DNA of 64,000 nucleotides from CAVRIA01 sp963721115 (GTDB lineage: Bacteria > Desulfobacterota > Binatia > HRBIN30 > CADEER01): NCBI GenBank assembly GCA_963721115.1, contig CAVRIA010000014.1, positions 130,197-194,196 on the forward strand, written 5' to 3'. The notes under the pieces were generated by a model. The model had not been told where the DNA came from, did not search any database, and saw nothing but the letters and a program-made list of their open reading frames with translations. Below are positions 27,114 to 36,509 of this stretch, piece by piece (position 1 is the first letter of the stretch; every line of letters starts with the position of its first letter). Position numbers and translations under genes: made by a program.

Positions 27114-28247
27114 GTGGACGTGACGCGCATCGACCCGTGGAGCGCGGCGCTGCTCTACCCCGTGCTCCGCCCGCTGCTGTTCCAGCTGCCGGCGGAGTCC
27201 GCCCATCGCGCCGGCTTCGCGGCGCTCCGCCTCCTGGAGGACCTTTTCGAGCGCTTCGGCGGCGGCACCGCCGAAGCGGACCCCATCCTGGCGCAGGACC
27301 TCTGGGGATTGCATTTCCCCGGCCCGCTCGGCCTGGCGGCGGGCTTCGACAAGAACGCCGAGCTGCCGCACGTCTGGGCGGCCTTGGGCTTCGGCTTCGC
27401 CGAGCTGGGGACGATCACGGCGCACCCGCAGGCGGGAAATCCGCGCCCGCGCCTCTTCCGACTGCCGGCCGACCGCGCCCTGATCAACCGCCTCGGTTTC
27501 AACAATCGCGGCGCCGCCGCCGTCGCCGGCTCTCTCGCCGCCCGGCTGCACCGCCGGCGGCCGCCAATTCCCCTCGGAATCAACCTCGGTAAATCGCGCG
27601 ACACGCCGCTCGATGCGGCGGCCGACGACTATCTGCAGAGCTTTCGCGCCCTCGCCCCGCTGGCGGACTACGTCGCGATCAACGTCAGCTCCCCCAACAC
27701 GCCCGGACTGCGCGACCTGCAGTCGGCGGCCCAGCTCGAGCCGCTATTGGCGGCGCTGCAGAAGGAGAACCGCGCGCAGGCGCGCCGCGAGGGACGCGCG
27801 CCGCGCCCGCTTCTGGTCAAGGTGGCGCCCGACCTCGGCGACGAGGAACTCAGCGACGTCGCCGCAGTGGCCATGCGGGCGCATGTCGCCGGTCTCATCG
27901 CCACCAACACCACCATCGAACGCCCGGCACTGAGGTCGCCGCGGCACTTGGTGGAGGAGGCGGGCGGCCTGAGCGGAGCGCCGCTGCGCGACCGCGCCAC
28001 CGCCGTCATCCGCACTCTCCATCGCCACGCCCGCGGGCGGCTGCCGATCGTCGGCGTCGGCGGCATCTTCGACGCCGAGGACGCTTACGCGAAGATTCGC
28101 GCCGGGGCTTCGCTGCTGCAGGCGTACACGGCCTTCGTCTACCAGGGGCCCGGCTTCGCGCCGCTTCTGTCGCGGCGGCTGCGCGAGCTGCTGCGGCGCG
28201 ACGGTTTCGAGCGCATCGGCGACGCGGTGGGAGCCGACGTCTCCTGA
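27114..28247 (+). CDS. pyrD: Dihydroorotate dehydrogenase (quinone), class 2
   Basis: PyrD oxidises dihydroorotate to orotate at the inner membrane, passing electrons to quinone. The 377-residue protein has the class 2 N-terminal helix (LLYPVLRPLLFQLPAESAHR), then GLAAGFDKNAE (FMN), NRLGFNNRGA, INVSSPNTPGLR with the catalytic Ser, VKVAPDL, ATNTTIERP, GGLSGAPL and IVGVGGI. GTG 27114 is chosen to begin shortly before the helix. It lies 22 bases after the LeuD-like gene, so the two may share a transcript. Confidence 0.93.
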   Translation: MDVTRIDPWSAALLYPVLRPLLFQLPAESAHRAGFAALRLLEDLFERFGGGTAEADPILAQDLWGLHFPGPLGLAAGFDKNAELPHVWAALGFGFAELGTITAHPQAGNPRPRLFRLPADRALINRLGFNNRGAAAVAGSLAARLHRRRPPIPLGINLGKSRDTPLDAAADDYLQSFRALAPLADYVAINVSSPNTPGLRDLQSAAQLEPLLAALQKENRAQARREGRAPRPLLVKVAPDLGDEELSDVAAVAMRAHVAGLIATNTTIERPALRSPRHLVEEAGGLSGAPLRDRATAVIRTLHRHARGRLPIVGVGGIFDAEDAYAKIRAGASLLQAYTAFVYQGPGFAPLLSRRLRELLRRDGFERIGDAVGADVS

Positions 28248-28390
28248 AGGCGGCGCGCGATCGGCGAGCGCGCCGGGAAGCTCCGTCGTGTTCCAGCCTT
28301 GATCCGATGCCCGCCGAGTCGTACGCTCGGGTCGGTCGTCGCCCAGGCGATCGCGCATCGACGTAGCCCAGCACTCGCGAGGAGCGATTC

Positions 28391-30029
28391 ATGACCCAAC
28401 TGCAGGCGGCCCGGCAGGGAGTGATCACGGAGCAGATGATCCGCGTCGCGGAGCGGGAGAACGTCTCTCCCGAGTTCGTGCGCGACGAGGTGGCGCGCGG
28501 GCGCATGGTGATTCCCGCCAACGTCCGCCATCTCGCCGGCAGCGGCGGGCAGGCCGCGGCCACGAAGGTGGCGGGCAATGGCAGCGGCGCGCTACCGGCG
28601 GCCGGTCATCCGGGAGCCCGCGACGGCGCCCGCTACTGGGTCAATCAGCCGGTCGCCGAGCGCTGGCGGGAGATCGACGACGCCGAGCACTGCCGCGGCG
28701 AGCGCGTCGCCAAGCGACTCGATCCGATGGGCATCGGCCGCATGATCACGACCAAGATCAACGCCAACATCGGCGCCTCCCCGGTCACCAGCGGCACCGA
28801 GGAAGAGGTGGAGAAGCTGCGCTGGGCGCAGAGGTACGGCGCCGACACGCTGATGGATCTCTCCACCGGCGGCAACCTGCACGAGTGCCGCCAGGCGATC
28901 ATCGACCACAGCACGATCCCGATCGGCACGGTGCCGATCTACAGCATGATCATCGGCCGGCGCATCGAGGAGCTCAGCTACGACGTGATCCTGAAGGAGA
29001 TCGAGCGCCAGGCGCGACAGGGGGTCGACTACTTCACGATTCACGCCGGCGTGCTGCAAGCAGCACCTGCCGCTGGTGCGGCCGCGCATCACCGGCATCG
29101 TCTCGCGCGGCGGCTCGCTGCTCGCCAAGTGGATGATCCACCACGGCAAGCAGAACCCGATGTACGAGCTGTTCGACGAGATCAGCGCCATCATGCGCGA
29201 GTACGACGTCACCTACTCGCTCGGCGACGGCTTGCGCCCGGGCTGCCTCGCCGACGCGTCCGACCCGGCGCAGCTCGCCGAGCTGCACACCCTGGGCGAG
29301 CTCGTGCAGCGGGCGCGCGAAGCCGGCGTGCAGGCCATGGTGGAGGGACCGGGGCACGTGCCGCTCGACCAGATCGCGTTCAACATGCAGCTGCAGCAGC
29401 GCGTCTGCGACGACGCCCCGTTCTACGTGCTCGGCCCGCTGGTCACCGACGTCTTCCCCGGCTACGACCACATCACCAGCGCGATCGGCGCCACCGAGGC
29501 GGCGCGCGCCGGCGCGGCGATGCTCTGCTACGTGACGCCGAAGGAGCACGTCGGCCTGCCCAAGGCGGAGGACGTCAAGGCCGGCTGCATCGCCTACAAG
29601 ATCGCCGCCCACGCCGGCGACATCGCGCGCGGCGTCAGCGGCGCGCGCCAGTGGGACGACGACCTGTCGCGCGCCCGCGCCGCGCTCAACTGGCCGAAGC
29701 AGTTCGAGCTCGCCTTCGACGGCGAGACGGCGCGCGCCCTGCACGACGAGGACCTCGAGGTCGACACCGACTTCTGCGCGATGTGCGGCCACGACTGGTG
29801 CAGCATGCGCATCTCGAAGGAGATCGTCGAGTTCGCCAGCGGCAAGGACGACGCCTTCCAGCCCAGCGGCAAGGCCGTGCGCAGCCCCGGGGTCGGCAGC
29901 GAGGGACGCGAGCTGCTGGAGCAGCGCGCCCGCGCGCTGCCGGTCGTGGACGGCAAGCACGCCTGCCACAGCGAGCGCGTCGCCGACGCCGACAGCGCCC
30001 GGGAGCTGCAGGACCGCGCCCTCTCCTGA
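28391..30029 (+). CDS. thiC: Phosphomethylpyrimidine synthase ThiC, frameshifted
   Basis: ThiC is a radical SAM enzyme that turns AIR into HMP-P for thiamine. The visible parts are [26 protein letters not shown] and DYFTIHAGV in the first frame, then after a one-base shift near 29057 [42 protein letters not shown] and the C-terminal cluster motif [10 protein letters not shown] base lost in GCTGC before AAGCAGCAC explains the break (GVL then KQHLPLV). The joined length of about 545 residues is normal. I looked for a TPP riboswitch in the 143-base leader and saw no CTGAGA core. Confidence 0.92.
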
Positions 30030-30032
30030 TCG

Positions 30033-30476
30033 CTACTTGAACCGCGACGGCTCCTCCACCTCGTCGGCCTCGTGCACGTCGCGATACACCTCTTCGCGAA
30101 TGATGCGATCGGTTGCGGCGGCGAGCCAGTCCCGCAGGGCCTCGTTCAGCTGGCCGAACTCGGGCCAAAGCGTCTGGCGCACGAACGAGTCGGGCGCCCG
30201 CAGCATGACCGTCGTGTAGCGCTGGCGCTTGTATCGGTAGGGGCGCAGGTCGTAGCGGCGGCACAGGGCGACGAAGAGACGGCGCGACCAGGCGTCGGGA
30301 AACGTGAACTTGGTCTCGATGATCCGGTCGGAGCGTTGGGCGCGCTCCAGCCGCTCCCGGATGCGCCGTAGAGCCGCCCCGGCGGCCAGGCGCTCGCCCT
30401 CCGTACCCGCCCCGGCGAACAGCGCCTCGATCTTGCGCAGCTTCGCCCGCAGCTCCGCGTCGCCCGGGTCGTTCAT
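30033..30476 (-). CDS. Conserved hypothetical protein, DUF2786-like N-terminus
   Basis: A 147-residue cytosolic protein. The N-terminal helices (LRAKLRKIEALFAGAGT, GERLAAGAALRRIRERL) resemble DUF2786, and the rest (RRLFVALCRRYDLRPYRYKR, TVMLRAPDSFVRQTLWPEF) is a conserved but uncharacterised segment. The gene lies 3 bases after the LLM oxidoreductase gene on the same strand, so it is probably co-transcribed with it. Function unknown. Confidence 0.6.
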   Translation of the reverse strand: MNDPGDAELRAKLRKIEALFAGAGTEGERLAAGAALRRIRERLERAQRSDRIIETKFTFPDAWSRRLFVALCRRYDLRPYRYKRQRYTTVMLRAPDSFVRQTLWPEFGQLNEALRDWLAAATDRIIREEVYRDVHEADEVEEPSRFK

Positions 30477-30479
30477 CGG

Positions 30480-31640
30480 TCAGCGGGGCAGCACCGCGTC
30501 GCGCGGCGGCAGCGGCAACCTGCGCAGGCGGCGGATGAGCTGCCCGAGCTGCAGGATCTCGCGCCCGCTGCCGCCAGTCGCCAGGGGACCGATGTTCCAG
30601 ATCACCACGTGGCGCAGGCCCGCCTGCACGAGCGGCCGGATCTCCTCGACCACCTCGTCGACGCTGCCGGCCATCGCGCCGTCCGCCAGTAGCTCGGGCG
30701 TCGCCTGGCGGCGCGCCTCCTCGATCTGCGCCGGCGTCACCCGCTCGGGAACGAACTCCGGAAATCCCTCGAAGGTCTCGCCCAGCGGGTGGCGCAGCCC
30801 GTGGCGGCTCCACACGGCGCCGGGCAGCAACAGCGACATCGCGCCGCCGGCGGGAATCTTCATCACCTGCTCGAGCGCCGAGCGCCGGTCGCGTCCGAGG
30901 ACCAGCTGGATCTGCAGCGCGGGCTCGAAGCGCGACAGGTCGCGCCCCGCCTCCGCCGCGCCGGCGCCGATGCGGCGCAGGCCGTCGCGGTACTCGTCCG
31001 GGCTCAGCTTCTTGGTCGGATACCAGCCGTCTGCGTAGCGTCCGGTCAGCCCCAGCATGCGCGGCGCGTGCGCCGCGACCCAGACGACCGGAGCCCTGCC
31101 CTTGTACAGCGGCGTGGCGAACAGCGCCCGGTCGAGGCGCCAGAACGAGCCGTCGAAATCGACCGGCTCGCCGCCGCTCTCCCACAGGCGGCGCACGATC
31201 GCCAGCGCCTCCTCCAGCCGCGCCACCCGCTTGCGGAACGGAATGCCGTACGGCTCCGTGTTCTCGCGCTCGCCGTTGCCGACGCCGAGGATGGCGCGCC
31301 CGCCGGTCAGATGGTCGAGCGTGACGAAGGCCTGCGCCAGCGTCGCGGGATGGCGCCGGAACGGCTCGGTGACGCCGGTGCCGATGCGCACCCGGCGGTA
31401 GCGGGCCGCCATCGCCCCCATCAGGACGAAGGGATCGAAGAAGGCGTCCGGCGACGGCACCAGCTTCGCCGCCGGGGTCTTGTCCGGTCCCCACACCGAG
31501 CGCGGCACGAAGCTCAGGTAGTGATCGGGAACGAACAGGGAGTCGACCCCGAACAGCTTGGAGATCCGCGCCGTCGCGCGCTCCAACCACAGCGGCGCCG
31601 TGCAGCTCGTCTCCACGCCCACGCTCAGGTGCTCGGCCAT
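30480..31640 (-). CDS. LLM-class F420-dependent oxidoreductase
   Basis: A 386-residue luciferase-like monooxygenase family protein with the TIM-barrel landmarks FVPDHYLSF near residue 36, VRIGTGVTEPFRRHPATLAQ, LDHLTGGRAILGVGNGE, and VWVAAHAPRMLGLTGRYADG. This subgroup generally uses F420 or FMN, and the wording of the motifs resembles the methylenetetrahydromethanopterin-reductase-like branch. The substrate is unknown. ATG 31640 avoids an unlikely basic extension. A second LLM gene is transcribed divergently 128 bases away. Confidence 0.85.
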   Translation of the reverse strand: MAEHLSVGVETSCTAPLWLERATARISKLFGVDSLFVPDHYLSFVPRSVWGPDKTPAAKLVPSPDAFFDPFVLMGAMAARYRRVRIGTGVTEPFRRHPATLAQAFVTLDHLTGGRAILGVGNGERENTEPYGIPFRKRVARLEEALAIVRRLWESGGEPVDFDGSFWRLDRALFATPLYKGRAPVVWVAAHAPRMLGLTGRYADGWYPTKKLSPDEYRDGLRRIGAGAAEAGRDLSRFEPALQIQLVLGRDRRSALEQVMKIPAGGAMSLLLPGAVWSRHGLRHPLGETFEGFPEFVPERVTPAQIEEARRQATPELLADGAMAGSVDEVVEEIRPLVQAGLRHVVIWNIGPLATGGSGREILQLGQLIRRLRRLPLPPRDAVLPR

Positions 31641-31768
31641 CGGCTCCTCGTCGGCGTCGCTGATACACCGGCAGGCGCTCGACTGCAAAGGACCCCGTCG
31701 CGGCGGCCTTCCCTTGCTCCGCGGCCCGGTTCGCATGTAGCGTGAAGGTCAATCGAAAGGAGATGCGC

Positions 31769-32614
31769 ATGGACTTCGGCGTGGTGATGTTCGCCACCGA
31801 TTACGCGATCCGCCCCGACGAGCTGGCACGCGAGGCCGAGCAGCGCGGCTTCGAGTCGATCTGGTTCCCGGAGCACACGCACATCCCGACCAGCCGGCGC
31901 TCGCCCTACCCCGCCGGCGGCGACCTGCCCAAGGAGTACTCGCACACGCACGACCTGTTCGTCACCCTGGCCATGGCCGCGGCGGTGACGACCAGGATCA
32001 AGGTGGGGAGCGGGATCTGCCTGGTGGTCGAGCGCGACCCGATCGCGCTGGCCAAGGAGGTCGCCACCCTCGACGCTCTGTCGAACGGCCGGGTTCTGTT
32101 CGGGATCGGCGGCGGCTGGAACGCCGAGGAGATGGAGAACCACGGGACCGTGTTCGCGTCACGGTGGAAGCTGCTGCGCGAGCGCGTCGAGGCCATGAAG
32201 GCGATCTGGACGCAGGACGAGGCGCAGTACCACGGCGACCTCGTCGACTTCGATCCGATCTGGTCCTGGCCGAAGCCGGCGCAGAAGCCGCATCCGCCGG
32301 TCTACCTCGGCGGCCACGGCCCCAGGGCGCTGCAGCGCGTCGTCCGCTACTGCGACGGCTGGATGCCGATCGGGGCGCTGGTCCGCACCTTGAAGGAATC
32401 CATCGCCGAGCTGCGCCGCCTGGCCACCGAGGCGGGGCGCAACCCGGACGAGCTGACGGTCTCGCTCTTCGGCGTCCCGGGCGACGCCGACGCCATCCGC
32501 GATTACCAGAAGGCGGGAGCCCACCGCGGCATCTTCTGGCTGCCGCCCGCCGGTCGCGACAAGGTTCTCCCGCTGCTCGACCGCTTCGCGGCGATCATGC
32601 GGGAGTGCCGGTAG
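31769..32614 (+). CDS. LLM-class F420-dependent oxidoreductase (TIGR03619-like)
   Basis: A 281-residue luciferase-like protein: FGVVMFATDYAIRPDELA at the N-terminus, ESIWFPEHTHIP, RIKVGSGICLVVERDPI, ATLDALSNGRVLFGIGGGW and PPVYLGGHGPRALQRVVRYC. It matches the pattern of the TIGR03619-type F420 family. ATG 31769 has GGAG about 7 bases upstream. The gene is divergent from the other LLM oxidoreductase and converges with the RRM gene with a 1-base gap. The substrate is unknown. Confidence 0.85.
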   Translation: MDFGVVMFATDYAIRPDELAREAEQRGFESIWFPEHTHIPTSRRSPYPAGGDLPKEYSHTHDLFVTLAMAAAVTTRIKVGSGICLVVERDPIALAKEVATLDALSNGRVLFGIGGGWNAEEMENHGTVFASRWKLLRERVEAMKAIWTQDEAQYHGDLVDFDPIWSWPKPAQKPHPPVYLGGHGPRALQRVVRYCDGWMPIGALVRTLKESIAELRRLATEAGRNPDELTVSLFGVPGDADAIRDYQKAGAHRGIFWLPPAGRDKVLPLLDRFAAIMRECR

Positions 32615-32615
32615 C

Positions 32616-32921
32616 TCAGCGGCGGTTGAACCCGCCGCCGCCGTAGAACTCGCCGGCCCGGCTTCCTCCCCCTTCGCGGGCGCGCGCCTCGTTGATCTTC
32701 AATGGACGTCCCTTGAAGTCCTTGCCATCGAGCTCCTCAATGGCGCGCGAGGCCTCGCCGTCGGAGCTCATCTCGACGAAACCGAAGCCGCGCGAGCGGC
32801 CGGTCTCGCGATCCTTGATGATCGCCACCGACTCCGGAGTCCCGGTTTGCGCGAAATATTCGCGCAGCTCGTCCTCCGTCGCCTGGAACGACAGGTTGCC
32901 GACGTAGAGCTTGCGTCCCAT
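32616..32921 (-). CDS. RNA-recognition-motif (RRM) protein
   Basis: A 101-residue protein that is essentially one RRM: RNP2 is LYVGNL (residues 5-10) and RNP1 is RGFGFVEM (about 44-51), followed by a short Gly/Arg-rich tail (GGGSRAGEFYGGGGF). Bacterial single-RRM proteins bind single-stranded RNA and are often cold- or stress-induced; the target here is unknown. AAAGGAG lies 7-14 bases before ATG 32921. Confidence 0.92.
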   Translation of the reverse strand: MGRKLYVGNLSFQATEDELREYFAQTGTPESVAIIKDRETGRSRGFGFVEMSSDGEASRAIEELDGKDFKGRPLKINEARAREGGGSRAGEFYGGGGFNRR

Positions 32922-33197
32922 ATCCCCTTCTCTCCTTTGCCCGCCGAATCACTGCATCTCCTGCGCGCGCGGAAGCTCGTACGATGACGGCTGTTACTGC
33001 CCACCCGCCAACGCGGCGAGCAACGCGGGGCATTGAAGCATGATCGGAGCACTCGTGTAGGAACCGCGGCCAAGCGGTTCTTTAGCATCTGCGACGTCCT
33101 TTTGGCACACGATCAGTTGCCATGTCTACCCCTAATCTCCGGTCGGCCTGGCGCGAGGCAGATGGAAAGCATCGGGGCTTTCCGCTACACACGACGC

Positions 33198-33989
33198 ATG
33201 CCTCCCGAGGCCCGTCCGGGTCCGTCCACCGAGCACAGCGATTCGTTGCTGACCTTCGCGATGGAACGGCCCCTGCACTACGTCTGGGGGCTCCTCGCCG
33301 ACGCCGCCATTTTCTTCTCGACGATCGTTCTCGGCACCATCGCCACGCTCGGCGCCGTCGTCACCCGCCGCGGCTGGCCGGTGGACGTGGTCGGCAAGGT
33401 GTGGTGCCGGCTGATCGTCTGGATGTGCGGCATCGACGTCGAGCTGGAGGGCGCGCAGCACCTCCGCCCGGGTCGGTGCTACATCCTGATCAGCAACCAC
33501 CTCAGCAACTTCGACATCTGGTGCACTTTCGCCGCGCTGCCGGTGCCGGTGCGCTTCGTCGCCAAGAAGGAGCTGCTGCGCTTTCCGTTCTTCGGCCAGG
33601 CCCTGGCGGTCAGCGATCACATCGTGATCGACCGGCAGAACCCGCAGAGCGCCATCGAGAAGATCAACGCCGCGGCGGCGCGCTCGGAGCGAGGCGTCTG
33701 CATCCTCTTCTACGCCGAGGGGACGCGCAGCCCGGACGGCAACGTGCACGCCTTCAAGAAGGGAGGGGTCACCCTCGCCCTGCGCTCGCGGCTTCCGATC
33801 GTGCCCGTGAGCGTCAGCGGAACGCGCAAGTTCCTGCCCAAGGGCTGCGCCGTCATCCGCCCCGGCGGCAAGGTGAAGCTCGTCCTCGGCGAGCCCATCT
33901 CCACCGACGGACTGGACATCGAGGCACGCGACGAGCTCAACGAGCGCGTGCGCCAGGTAGTGCTGCGGAACTTCATCGCCGAGTACTGA
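33198..33989 (+). CDS. 1-acylglycerol-3-phosphate acyltransferase (PlsC-like)
   Basis: A 263-residue membrane acyltransferase. Residues 35-55 are hydrophobic (AIFFSTIVLGTIATLGAVV), the catalytic H101-x4-D106 is in SNHLSNFD, and YAEGTRSPDG near residue 175 is the glycerol-phosphate binding motif; LPIVPVSVSGT is also typical. It makes phosphatidic acid from lysophosphatidic acid. Several in-frame starts are possible (33033, 33162, 33198); ATG 33198 gives a family-like length. It is divergent from the RRM gene. Confidence 0.88.
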   Translation: MPPEARPGPSTEHSDSLLTFAMERPLHYVWGLLADAAIFFSTIVLGTIATLGAVVTRRGWPVDVVGKVWCRLIVWMCGIDVELEGAQHLRPGRCYILISNHLSNFDIWCTFAALPVPVRFVAKKELLRFPFFGQALAVSDHIVIDRQNPQSAIEKINAAAARSERGVCILFYAEGTRSPDGNVHAFKKGGVTLALRSRLPIVPVSVSGTRKFLPKGCAVIRPGGKVKLVLGEPISTDGLDIEARDELNERVRQVVLRNFIAEY

Positions 33990-34119
33990 CGTCCCTTTTT
34001 TCCTAGGCCGCCGCCGAGCCGCGGGGGCTGCTCTTCGGGATCGGGTCTTCGCGGAACGAGTGCCGCTCCCCGGGGGAAGCCCGCTTTCCTTTTCGACCTT
34101 CATCGACTAAGGGCGCCCC

Positions 34120-34854
34120 ATGTCCGGGGCAATCGAGCTCGTCGGCCTCAGCAAGCGGTTCGGTCGCACGCTGGCGGTCGACGACGTCGGCCTGACAATC
34201 GCGGAAGGGGCCGCGGTGGCGCTGTTCGGGCCGAACGGCGCCGGCAAGACGACGCTCATGCGCCTGTGCGCGACCCTGCTGCGGCCGAGTCGGGGCACCA
34301 TTCGCGTGTGCGGGCTGGACACCGCCAACGAGGGGCCACAGGTGCGGCGCAACATCGCCGTGCTGGCACACGAGAGCTATCTCTACCCCGATCTCACCGC
34401 CACCGAGAACCTGCTCTTCTACGGACGGCTGTTCAAGGTACGCGACGTGGCGGCGCGGGTGCGGGCGCTGATCGAGCGCCTCGGCCTGGTCGGCTGGGCG
34501 CATCGCCCGGTGCGCACCCTCTCGCGCGGCCTGCTGCAGCGCTGCGCGCTGGCGCGCGTGCTCATTCACGAACCGAAGGTGCTGTTCCTCGACGAGCCGT
34601 TCACCGGGCTCGACCTGGAGGCGCAGAAGACGCTGCACAGCGTCCTCGCCGATGCACACCGCCGCGGCACGACGCTTCTCATGAGCACGCACGACATGCC
34701 GTCCGGCTTCTCCCTGTGTACGTCGGCCCTGGTGCTGGCGCGCGGGCGCCTCGCCTGGCAGGGCGCGATCGCGCCCGGCGACTGGCCGAGCTTCGAGGAC
34801 AAGTACCACGCCCTGACGCGCGGCGACGCGGACGCCGGCGCCGCCGCCCGCTGA
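34120..34854 (+). CDS. ccmA: Haem exporter ATP-binding protein CcmA
   Basis: A 244-residue ABC ATPase: Walker A FGPNGAGKTT near residue 36, LSRGLLQR (a signature variant of the SGG type, as usual in CcmA), Walker B VLFLDEPFTGLD and the His switch MSTHD. CcmA energises release of holo-CcmE in System I cytochrome c maturation. ccmB, ccmC and a ccmD-like gene follow in order, which fixes the assignment. The start ATG 34120 comes after a 130-base gap from plsC. Confidence 0.9.
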   Translation: MSGAIELVGLSKRFGRTLAVDDVGLTIAEGAAVALFGPNGAGKTTLMRLCATLLRPSRGTIRVCGLDTANEGPQVRRNIAVLAHESYLYPDLTATENLLFYGRLFKVRDVAARVRALIERLGLVGWAHRPVRTLSRGLLQRCALARVLIHEPKVLFLDEPFTGLDLEAQKTLHSVLADAHRRGTTLLMSTHDMPSGFSLCTSALVLARGRLAWQGAIAPGDWPSFEDKYHALTRGDADAGAAAR

Positions 34855-34871
34855 CCGAGCGACACGCCCGC

Positions 34872-35531
34872 ATGTTGGCCCTGATCTGGAAGGACCTGCA
34901 GATCGAGCTGCGGACCAAGGAGACCCTGGCCTCGCTGCTCCTGCTCGGCCTGCTGACGCTGCTCGTCCTCAGCTTCGCCTTCGATCCGACCAGCGAGATG
35001 CGCGAGGCGGCGGCGCCGGGGGTGCTGTGGGTGTCGGTCATCTTCGCCGGAACGCTGGGCATGAACCGCTCCCTGCTGCACGAGCGCGAGCACGATTGCC
35101 TGCACGGCCTGCTACTCGCCCCCCTCGACCGCGGCACGATCTATGTCGCCAAGACGGCGGGCAACTTCGTGTTCATGCTGCTGGCCGAAGTCATCGTCGT
35201 GCCGCTCTTCATCTTCTTCTTCAACCTGCCCCTGTGGCTGACGGTCGTTCGCGTCACCCCGGTCCTGCTGCTCGGCCTGCTCGGCTTCGCCGCCATCGGC
35301 ACGCTGTTCGCGGCCGTTTCGCTGCGCACGCGCGCCCGCGAGGTCATGCTGCCGCTGCTGATGCTGCCGCTCGCCAGTCCGCTGTTCATCGCCGCCATCC
35401 AGGCCAGCACGCAGCTCATGAGCGGGCAGCCGCTCGGCGCCGTGAGCCACTGGCTCAACCTGATCGCCGCGTTCGACGTGGTCTTCCTGGTTGTCGGCTG
35501 GCTCACCTTCGAATATGCTGTCGAGGAATAG
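34872..35531 (+). CDS. ccmB: Haem exporter membrane protein CcmB
   Basis: A 219-residue permease with six hydrophobic segments. The N-terminus IWKDLQIELRTKETLASLLL and GTLGMNRSLLHEREHDCLHGLLLAPLDR are diagnostic for CcmB. It forms the membrane part of the CcmABC complex. It starts at ATG 34872, 17 bases after ccmA. Confidence 0.92.
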   Translation: MLALIWKDLQIELRTKETLASLLLLGLLTLLVLSFAFDPTSEMREAAAPGVLWVSVIFAGTLGMNRSLLHEREHDCLHGLLLAPLDRGTIYVAKTAGNFVFMLLAEVIVVPLFIFFFNLPLWLTVVRVTPVLLLGLLGFAAIGTLFAAVSLRTRAREVMLPLLMLPLASPLFIAAIQASTQLMSGQPLGAVSHWLNLIAAFDVVFLVVGWLTFEYAVEE

Positions 35532-35574
35532 GCGCCGCGCGCGCCCTCCTCTCTTCGCCGATAGGAGTACCACC

Positions 35575-36345
35575 TTGAGTCTGAGCGCCGAGAAGCAAAC
35601 CATTCCCGCCAGCGCCGCCGCAGCGTCGCATCCGCCCATCGGCCGCGTCGCGCGCCGCGACGAGCTCACCGACCGGATCCTCGCGCCCGCGACGATCGCC
35701 CTCATGCTGGCGGCGCTCTACCTGGTCTTCGTCGCCGTGCCGAGCGACGCGTTCCAGGGCCCGATCCAGCGCATCTTCTACGTCCACATGGCGATGTGGC
35801 TCGCCACCTTCACCGCCTTCGGCATCGTCGGCGTCGCCAGCCTCCTCTACCTCTGGAAGCGGGCCCTGCGCTGGGATCACCTCGGCCGCGCCTCGGCCGA
35901 GCTCGGCCTGGTGTTCTGCAGCCTCGGCCTGGCGACCGGCTCGATCTGGGCGCGGCCGATCTGGGGGACGTGGTGGACTTGGGATCCGCGCCTGACCCTG
36001 ACCCTGGTGCTGTGGATGATCTACGCCGCCTACCTGCTGCTGCGCAGCATGAGCACCGATCCGCAGCAGGGCGCCACGCTGGCCGCCATTCTCGGCGTGT
36101 CCGGCGTCGTCGATCTCTACCTGATCAATCGCGCCGTGTACTGGTGGCGCGGCATCCATCCCGCCGTGATCGTGACGAAGAAAGGCGGCTCCGGCATGAC
36201 GGACCCGCTGATGCGCGTGACGCTGATCGTCACCCTGCTGGCCTTCTTCCTTCTCTTCCTCTGGCTGCTGCGCCTGCGCCTGCGCGAGGCGCGCCTGCAG
36301 GAGAGCGTCGACGAGCTGCGGGAGCAGCTCGCCCCGTCGGTCTGA
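35575..36345 (+). CDS. ccmC: Cytochrome c biogenesis protein CcmC
   Basis: CcmC presents haem to CcmE in the periplasm. The 256-residue protein has the WWD-type tryptophan motif IWGTWWTWDPRLT, HMAMWL with a haem-ligand His, and LINRAVYWWRGIHP with the second His. There are six membrane segments and a polar N-terminal tail. The start is probably TTG 35575, because GGAG at 35564-35567 lies 7 bases before it and no ATG fits; this non-standard start decides the N-terminus. Confidence 0.92.
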   Translation: MSLSAEKQTIPASAAAASHPPIGRVARRDELTDRILAPATIALMLAALYLVFVAVPSDAFQGPIQRIFYVHMAMWLATFTAFGIVGVASLLYLWKRALRWDHLGRASAELGLVFCSLGLATGSIWARPIWGTWWTWDPRLTLTLVLWMIYAAYLLLRSMSTDPQQGATLAAILGVSGVVDLYLINRAVYWWRGIHPAVIVTKKGGSGMTDPLMRVTLIVTLLAFFLLFLWLLRLRLREARLQESVDELREQLAPSV

Positions 36346-36348
36346 GCC

Positions 36349-36492
36349 ATGCACCTGCCCTACCTGATCGCCGGATACGCCGTCGTCTGGATCGGCATTC
36401 TGATCTACGTCGTCAGCCTCGGCCGCCGCAGTCGCAGCCTGGAGCGCGAAGTGGAGGAGCTGCGGGAGTTGCTCGAGCGCCAGAAGCGCTGA
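36349..36492 (+). CDS. CcmD-like small membrane protein
   Basis: A 47-residue ORF placed directly after ccmC: one helix (YLIAGYAVVWIGILIYVVSLG) followed by a charged coiled coil (LEREVEELRELLERQKR). This is the layout of the alternative CcmD family that helps release CcmE. It is too short for many gene finders. The ATG 36349 lies 3 bases after the ccmC stop. Confidence 0.8.
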   Translation: MHLPYLIAGYAVVWIGILIYVVSLGRRSRSLEREVEELRELLERQKR

Positions 36493-36509
36493 ACGCCGCG
36501 AGCGGCTCG

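Noticed and set aside
28248..28390. TPP riboswitch before thiC
   Set aside because: Searched by eye for CTGAGA and the ACCTGATC-type core; neither is present in the short leader.
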